Assembly (NCBI GenBank): GCA_027596195.1
Contig: JADGJG010000742.1
Span: forward strand, 1 to 13,147
DNA from: Podochytrium sp. JEL0797
Taxonomy: Eukaryota > Chytridiomycota > Chytridiomycetes > Chytridiales > Chytriomycetaceae
Direction of reading: 5' to 3'
Length of the DNA: 13,147 nucleotides
The notes under the pieces: generated by a model
Seen by the model: only the letters and a program-made list of their open reading frames with translations
The model's database searches: none
What the model was told of the DNA's origin: nothing
Position numbers and translations under genes: made by a program
Shown: positions 9,361-13,147 of the stretch, in pieces
Layout: each line of letters opens with the position of its first letter
How positions within the stretch are numbered: the first letter of the stretch is position 1

Positions 9361-9369
9361 ATAAATAAA
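9360..9369 (+). terminator. Two AATAAA signals overlapping the PAN2 stop codon
   Basis: The last base of the TGA stop (9360) is the first base of AATAAA (9360-9365); a second copy follows at 9364-9369. The 80-nt spacer 9361-9440 then holds an A-rich and purine-rich run and a T-rich run before the next ATG. The PAN2 3' UTR is predicted to be only a few tens of bases. Confidence 0.65.
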
Positions 9370-9440
9370 ATGAAAAAAGATAATTCGACGAGAGAGAGGG
9401 GGGAAGAAAAAACGGCATCTCCACTTTTGTTTTTCTCCAC

Positions 9441-12400
9441 ATGAGTTTTCACGGCGGACGCAACAGCACTCCGCCGCCTGGGGCCCTTCGTGGCAGTACC
9501 AGCAGCCTCATTCTGGACCAGACGATTGGCAGCGTGCTCCTGGGACTGGGATACAGCGATGCGGACATGGCGGGCGATGGGCTGGGTCTGGGCGAGGAGG
9601 GCGTGGGTGCGAGGTTGCTGCTTCTCGGGACGCCAGCGGGGATGTTGGTCTCGAGTGTGGTGGGCGTGGCGCGGTGAGTGTGGATCCCTGGGAGTGTTCT
9701 TAACGAGTGCCTAGAGAGATGCCTAGCAATGGCCTAGAGATCCCTAGCAGCGCCTAGAGATGGATGCCTAGCTAAACAGAGACACAGCACCGCATCCGCC
9801 GACGAACTCGCGGCCCTGGCTGCCGCCGCGTGCGCAAACAGCGACGCAACGCTCCTCGGCTGGGCAAGGCCCGTGTCGCCTATGGTTCCGCCGCTGCCCA
9901 CACAGAACGACCTGCGCATCCAGCTGCTTCTTCAGGCACGCTTTCCGCTGTGTGTGGGCGTCTTAGTCCAGGCTGCGAGTGCAAACAGGTAAACATCCAT
10001 TGGGGATCCATCCCATCCCACTTCTACTCAACTCATCCCATCCTATCTCATCCCACCTCATCCCAATGCTTCCAGGCCTTCCCGCTTCTTCCCCGAGGTT
10101 GCCCCCCCGCCCCCTGGCGCCCCGCTCGTTGCGCCAGTCCACTGCATGCGCGCCTTCCGCGCCGTGACCCTTCCTCCCGCACACGACCAGCCCGCAGACC
10201 AGCTGAGTGTCGAAGCCGACGAGGTTTTCATGGCTGTCCTGGACCAGCAGTTTGCCACCCCGCTGGTCCTCAAAAACATCAACGCGGCCATTGCGGTAAA
10301 CAACTACGCGTTTGCTGTTTGTCTCCTTCTCATTCCGATCCAGACCACCCTCTCAGACTCCCTCCGCACATACTCCCAAATCAAAGCAAATCTGCCGCTC
10401 CACTCGCCATCCCGCGACCAACTCGATTCCATTTTCAACTCGTATATCCTGAATGTCCGTCGCGCTTCGCTTCCCGCGAAATCAGATTCATCAATACCTG
10501 CCGCCCCTTCGCCTCCTGACTCAAATTTGAACGGATTCATTGATATCCACATGCGCAACGTGGCTGATGCCAAAATCAAAGTCAAATTGGGCATGGATGA
10601 GCTGCTGACCAAACTGAGGGCCGAATATAACGAACTCGTGACTGCCACTGTTGCCTCGAATGCATCGGGATCCATGGACGGGAATGCTGTAAACATCAAA
10701 CCGTTTGACCAATTGATTCATGAGGTTCGTCGTTTGCGCTTTGCGGAAAGAGCCTGCTCGGGGATGTATATCCCACGCTGTGCTGCTTTTGAAATCTCCG
10801 AATATCTTTTTCCCATCTGACCTGACACGCTCTCTCCCCCTCTCAAAATTCTCCCAGTTGGTCGAATCCCGCAAGCGCCAACTCCAACAAGACCCCGCCG
10901 AGTCCGCCGCCGCCAAAACCGCTCACTACATTTCGAACCTCAACGCCTCGATCGCCGTCGCCACCTCCCTCACAGCTGCCTCAACTCCACCAGCCACCAA
11001 CGCCTCGACCCTCGGTTCCTCCTCCTCATCGGGAATCAATTCTTCCACCACTCCAGTATCCGTGCCCGTCAACAACCCATATGCAACAGCAGGCATCCCT
11101 GGAATCATCAACCCGAGCCCGTACCATCAACATTTTCAGCACATCCACGCTCCTCTACCCACCGCCGCCGTTTCTGCCATTGTGGTTGCTCCTCTGCCTG
11201 CGTCGGTTGCGCCTGTATCGATGACGACTCCTCCGCTGATGAATCCGAAGCTTGTGGCTGCGCAGCAGCAGCATCAACAGCAGATGCACCATCAGCAACA
11301 GCAACATCAGCAGCAGTTGCTGCATCAACAGCAACTGCAGCATGGACATCTTGTCCATGGTCTTCATGGTGGACAGCAGCAGCAGCAGCACCATGGAGTG
11401 GGGTCGTTGGGTGCCGAGAACGCAGCGAGTCGGCATCAGTTGCAACAGCAGCAGCACCAACAACAAATACATCAACAGCAATTGCTCCAGATGCAACAGC
11501 TCCAGATGCAACAACAGCAACAACAACAGCACCAACAGCAGCAGCAGCAGTTGCAACACCAACTCCACCAACTGCCTCCCGCTTCTACAAACTCACAAGT
11601 CCCCCCACAACCTCACCTCCAACCCCTTCCCCTACCGCAACAGCAAGTTTTTCAAAATGTGCATCCGCAACAGCAGCAGCAACATTTACCCTCCGTCTCG
11701 ATTCACCAACACCTCCCGCAACCGCCTTCGTCAGGCCAACTGTCTGCCACCGTTACGACCCCATCCACTCTCCTCCCCCAACACCAACAACACCAACAGC
11801 AACATTACCACCACCAACACCACCAACCCACACCCCCCTCCGCTGTCGTGATTCCCTCCAACCCCGCCCCCGCAGGTGTAATCCCCGTCGTGATTCCATC
11901 GAACCCAGCCCCCGCACCCGCACCGACACTCCCCACATTAGCAGCAGCAGCAGCGGCTGCCTCCTCTGCATCTTCCTCCTCTTCCTCCACATCCACCCCG
12001 ATCCTCGCCGCACCCACCACAACACCCGCAGCAGCCCCAGCAGTCGTATCAACAACATCGAACGAAGACGTTGCGAGCACCCCACCCACGACGGGTGGTG
12101 TGAGTGTTTCCGGGGACGGTGTTGAATCCCATGACGCTGCCGCTGCCAGCGCGGCAGGGACGACACCCGGGGCCGGCACGGCGGCGTCCAACAAGAAAGC
12201 GCGCAAGACGCGGAAAGATAAAGGAAACAAACGCGACAAGAAGGTCAAGAAGGATACTGCTACTCCTACAGCTAGTGCGGGGACTTCCGGTGCACCACCA
12301 CCACCACCACCCGCAGCTGCCGTCGTTGAAACTCCACCCGTGATGAGTGGAGGAGGTGGTGGAGGAGACGAGATGGAAGAAGACGATCGGAGTGTTGGAG

Positions 12401-12531
12401 TTGCGAGTGAGACTGCAGCGGCTGCGGCTGCGCTTGCTTCTATTCTTGGTGGGGGAGTTGGTGGAGGTGGAGGTGGGGAGGAGAAGAGGGAGGAAGTGGC
12501 GGAGGAGAAGGATCGGATGGATGTGGATTGA
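9441..12531 (+). CDS. Degenerate MPN-like protein with Gln/His-rich region
   Basis: Exons 9441-9673, 9788-9988, 10076-10724 and 10858-12531 join in phase to 918 residues; 10296-10343 may be a further intron (902 residues). The N-terminus resembles an MPN/JAMM fold: GW at 102-103, then ARPVSPMVPPLPTQND, then LLLQARFPLCVGVLV and CMRAFRAVTL. Active JAMM enzymes have H-x-H at W+2/W+4 and S-x2-D; here these are R105, V107 and T116/D119, so any metalloprotease activity should be lost, as in scaffold members such as Abraxas. The MPN call is my inference from pattern, not a search. Residues ~170-400 are helical. Next come a Gln/His-rich tract (~495-640), Pro/Ala/Ser runs, a Lys-rich cluster near 806-828 that could be a nuclear signal, and Gly/acidic runs ending in EEKDRMDVD. 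I cannot name the gene. Confidence 0.78.
9710..9771 (+). repeat. CCTAG repeat array in intron 1 of the MPN-like gene
   Basis: Six CCTAG cores sit at 9710, 9722, 9733, 9743, 9753 and 9767, spaced 12, 11, 10, 10 and 14 nt. They alternate between CCTAGAGA and CCTAGC. The last one abuts the 3' splice region (GCTAAACAG). The core is shared, in reverse complement, with the CTAGGGA minisatellite at 2262-2309. Confidence 0.8.
9994..10067 (+). repeat. CATCC-type pentamer array filling intron 2
   Basis: Most of intron 2 (9989-10075, donor GTAAAC, acceptor TTCCAG) consists of irregular CATCC/CATCCCA units. The run extends the pyrimidine-rich acceptor region. It is low complexity and has no coding role in the predicted splice form. 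Confidence 0.65.
10296..10343 (+). other. Possible 48-nt intron inside exon 3
   Basis: The stretch starts GTAAAC, the same donor as intron 2 of this gene, has a T-rich 3' half and ends ATCCAG. It is 48 nt, in phase 0 and has no stop, so both spliced and unspliced forms keep the frame. Splicing removes a hydrophobic segment (about 16 residues, FAVCLLLIPIQ) that fits poorly between polar helices. I favour an intron, but sequence alone leaves both open. Confidence 0.5.
11263..11700 (+). repeat. CAG/CAA/CAY-rich low-complexity tract
   Basis: Interrupted runs of CAG, CAA, CAC and CAT encode alternating Gln and His with Leu and Met interruptions. Codon mixing (CAG with CAA) means it is not a pure trinucleotide run, which usually limits expansion. 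The complementary strand gives a long Leu-rich open frame that is a mirror of this tract and not a gene. Confidence 0.85.
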
Positions 12532-12660
12532 GTTTTATTGTTTTTTTATTGGGGGTAGTTTGTTGTTTGTGTATAACAAAAGGGGATGAAACGAATGCTG
12601 GGGATGGAGAAAGTGGGTTTTGTTTTTGTTTTTTTGTGTCCGAAAAACGCCACTTCGAAA
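12532..12660 (+). promoter_or_regulatory. 129-nt spacer before the STN1-like gene
   Basis: The stretch holds T-rich runs just after the upstream stop (TTTTATTG and TTTTTTTATTGGGGG), a GT-rich middle and another T-rich run near 12616-12638. No AATAAA is seen; the nearest AT-rich string is TATAACAAAA near 12571. In-frame ATGs at 12586, 12595 and 12604 precede the chosen start at 12661 but are followed by a T-rich run that reads as a hydrophobic, leader-like stretch. Confidence 0.4.
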
Positions 12661-13147
12661 ATGGACGGAACGATACCGACACCACCGGAGGCCATGCTCC
12701 TCGGATTCCGCACGACATCCTTCTCAACGGCACTTGTGTTTTGCGCCCATGTTTCAGCGGCAAAGAAGAGCAACGTGAGCGACCACTTTTGCTTGAACGA
12801 GTTGAGTGCCTCGTATTCAACTCCACCTGAACGACCCGTCCTCACCCCACCAACCAACTCCCACCCAAAAGCATCCCCCTCCGCTCCGTCCGCCTCTGCG
12901 CCGCAATAGTTTCCAAAGACGAACGCCGCAACCTCGTTTCCTACACTGTCGACGACGGGTCCGGCGGAGACGGGATCGTAACCGCAATCGTGTTCGACTC
13001 AGACGATCCCACCAAGAAGAAACCGCGATTCCGTCTCGGCGACATCGTCTCCTTCACTGGCCGCATCTCCCAATTCAAAAACGAGAAGCAAATCACTGTC
13101 GATCATATCGGTTCGCCTCCTTAAACCCCCCGTCAAAAGCCCACCCC
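12661..13147 (+). CDS. STN1: STN1-like OB-fold telomere protein, 3' end outside window
   Basis: STN1 is the OB-fold subunit of the CST complex (Cdc13/CTC1-STN1-TEN1), which protects telomeres and helps lagging-strand fill-in (family knowledge). Exon 1 is 12661-12800 and exon 2 is 12872-13110, followed by a donor GTTCGC that runs off the window. The intron 12801-12871 starts GTTGAG, the donor also used by PAN2 introns 16 and 17; the only usable acceptor is the AG ending at 12871, and phase 2 fits. The join reads HFCLNDIPLRSVRLCAAIV, then SYTVDDGSG, then FRLGDIVSFTGRIS and KQITVDHI, the order of strands in the STN1 OB fold, where family members have HPIxxVxxxGxVV and YxVDDxTG. RPA2 is an alternative OB-fold family but fits less well at the N-terminus. 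The start at 12661 has a good context (AAAATGG); upstream in-frame ATGs exist. Confidence 0.68.

Noticed and set aside
11155..11571. Long Leu-rich open frame on the minus strand
   Set aside because: It is the exact complement of the CAG/CAA Gln/His tract; CTG/TTG runs arise automatically and nothing else supports a gene.
12528..12830. Open frame overlapping the stop of the MPN-like gene
   Set aside because: It starts in the stop codon region, is built from T-rich spacer sequence and ends at 12828. The STN1-like model uses another frame for the same bases with better codon use and a homologous product.
12775..12871. GTGAGC at 12775 as donor of the STN1-like intron
   Set aside because: It looks like a good donor, but it leaves phase 0 in the STN1 frame while the only acceptor (12871) needs phase 2; GTTGAG at 12801 fits.
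1..13147. Operon or secondary-metabolite cluster
   Set aside because: Genes are unrelated housekeeping or orphan types with separate introns and poly(A)-type signals. Close packing reflects genome compaction.

Overview
The window looks like a compact, intron-dense eukaryotic nuclear genome. An early-diverging (zoosporic) fungus is my best guess, but this is inference from short introns (41-182 nt, mostly 50-90), branch-site-like CTAAC/CTGAC/CTAAT boxes, intergenic gaps of 32-129 nt and fungal-type gene content. No marker in the window settles the lineage. I saw no rRNA, tRNA, CRISPR, transposase or viral gene. The 3' end of the first gene and of the last gene lie outside the window.

Layout. 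(1) 847-1, minus strand: KIN17 (C2H2 zinc finger plus winged helix), 3' end cut off. (2) 880-1958, plus: a 317-residue Arg/Asp- and Lys-rich nuclear-type protein, divergent from KIN17 with only 32 nt between the two start codons. (3) 2024-4520, plus: a 775-residue protein with four consecutive IQ motifs followed by long low-complexity stretches. (4) 4563-9360, plus: PAN2, the catalytic subunit of the PAN2-PAN3 deadenylase, in 19 exons. The splice model joins to an uninterrupted 1112-residue protein. (5) 9441-12531, plus: a ~918-residue protein whose N-terminus resembles a catalytically degenerate MPN domain, followed by helices, a long Gln/His tract and a Lys-rich tail. (6) 12661 to the window end, plus: an OB-fold protein most like STN1 of the telomeric CST complex, 3' end cut off. 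No stretch longer than 300 bases lacks a gene.

Two of the six are RNA- or DNA-metabolism housekeeping genes that I recognise firmly (KIN17, PAN2) and one moderately (STN1). The other three are mostly low-complexity and are named only by architecture. Shared orientation of genes 2-6 reflects packing; I see no evidence that they form a pathway or are co-transcribed.

The most unusual signal is compositional. In most long exons, on both strands, the coding strand is C-rich with C-ending codons at the 5' side and turns G-rich with G-ending codons at the 3' side, then resets in the next exon. Other points of interest are a CCTAG/CTAGG-centred short-repeat family found both in a coding exon and in an intron, several stop-free introns whose length is a multiple of three (one just after the PAN2 catalytic D-x-E), a 13-nt start exon in KIN17, and poly(A)-type signals that overlap a stop codon or lie 16 nt from the next gene's start.
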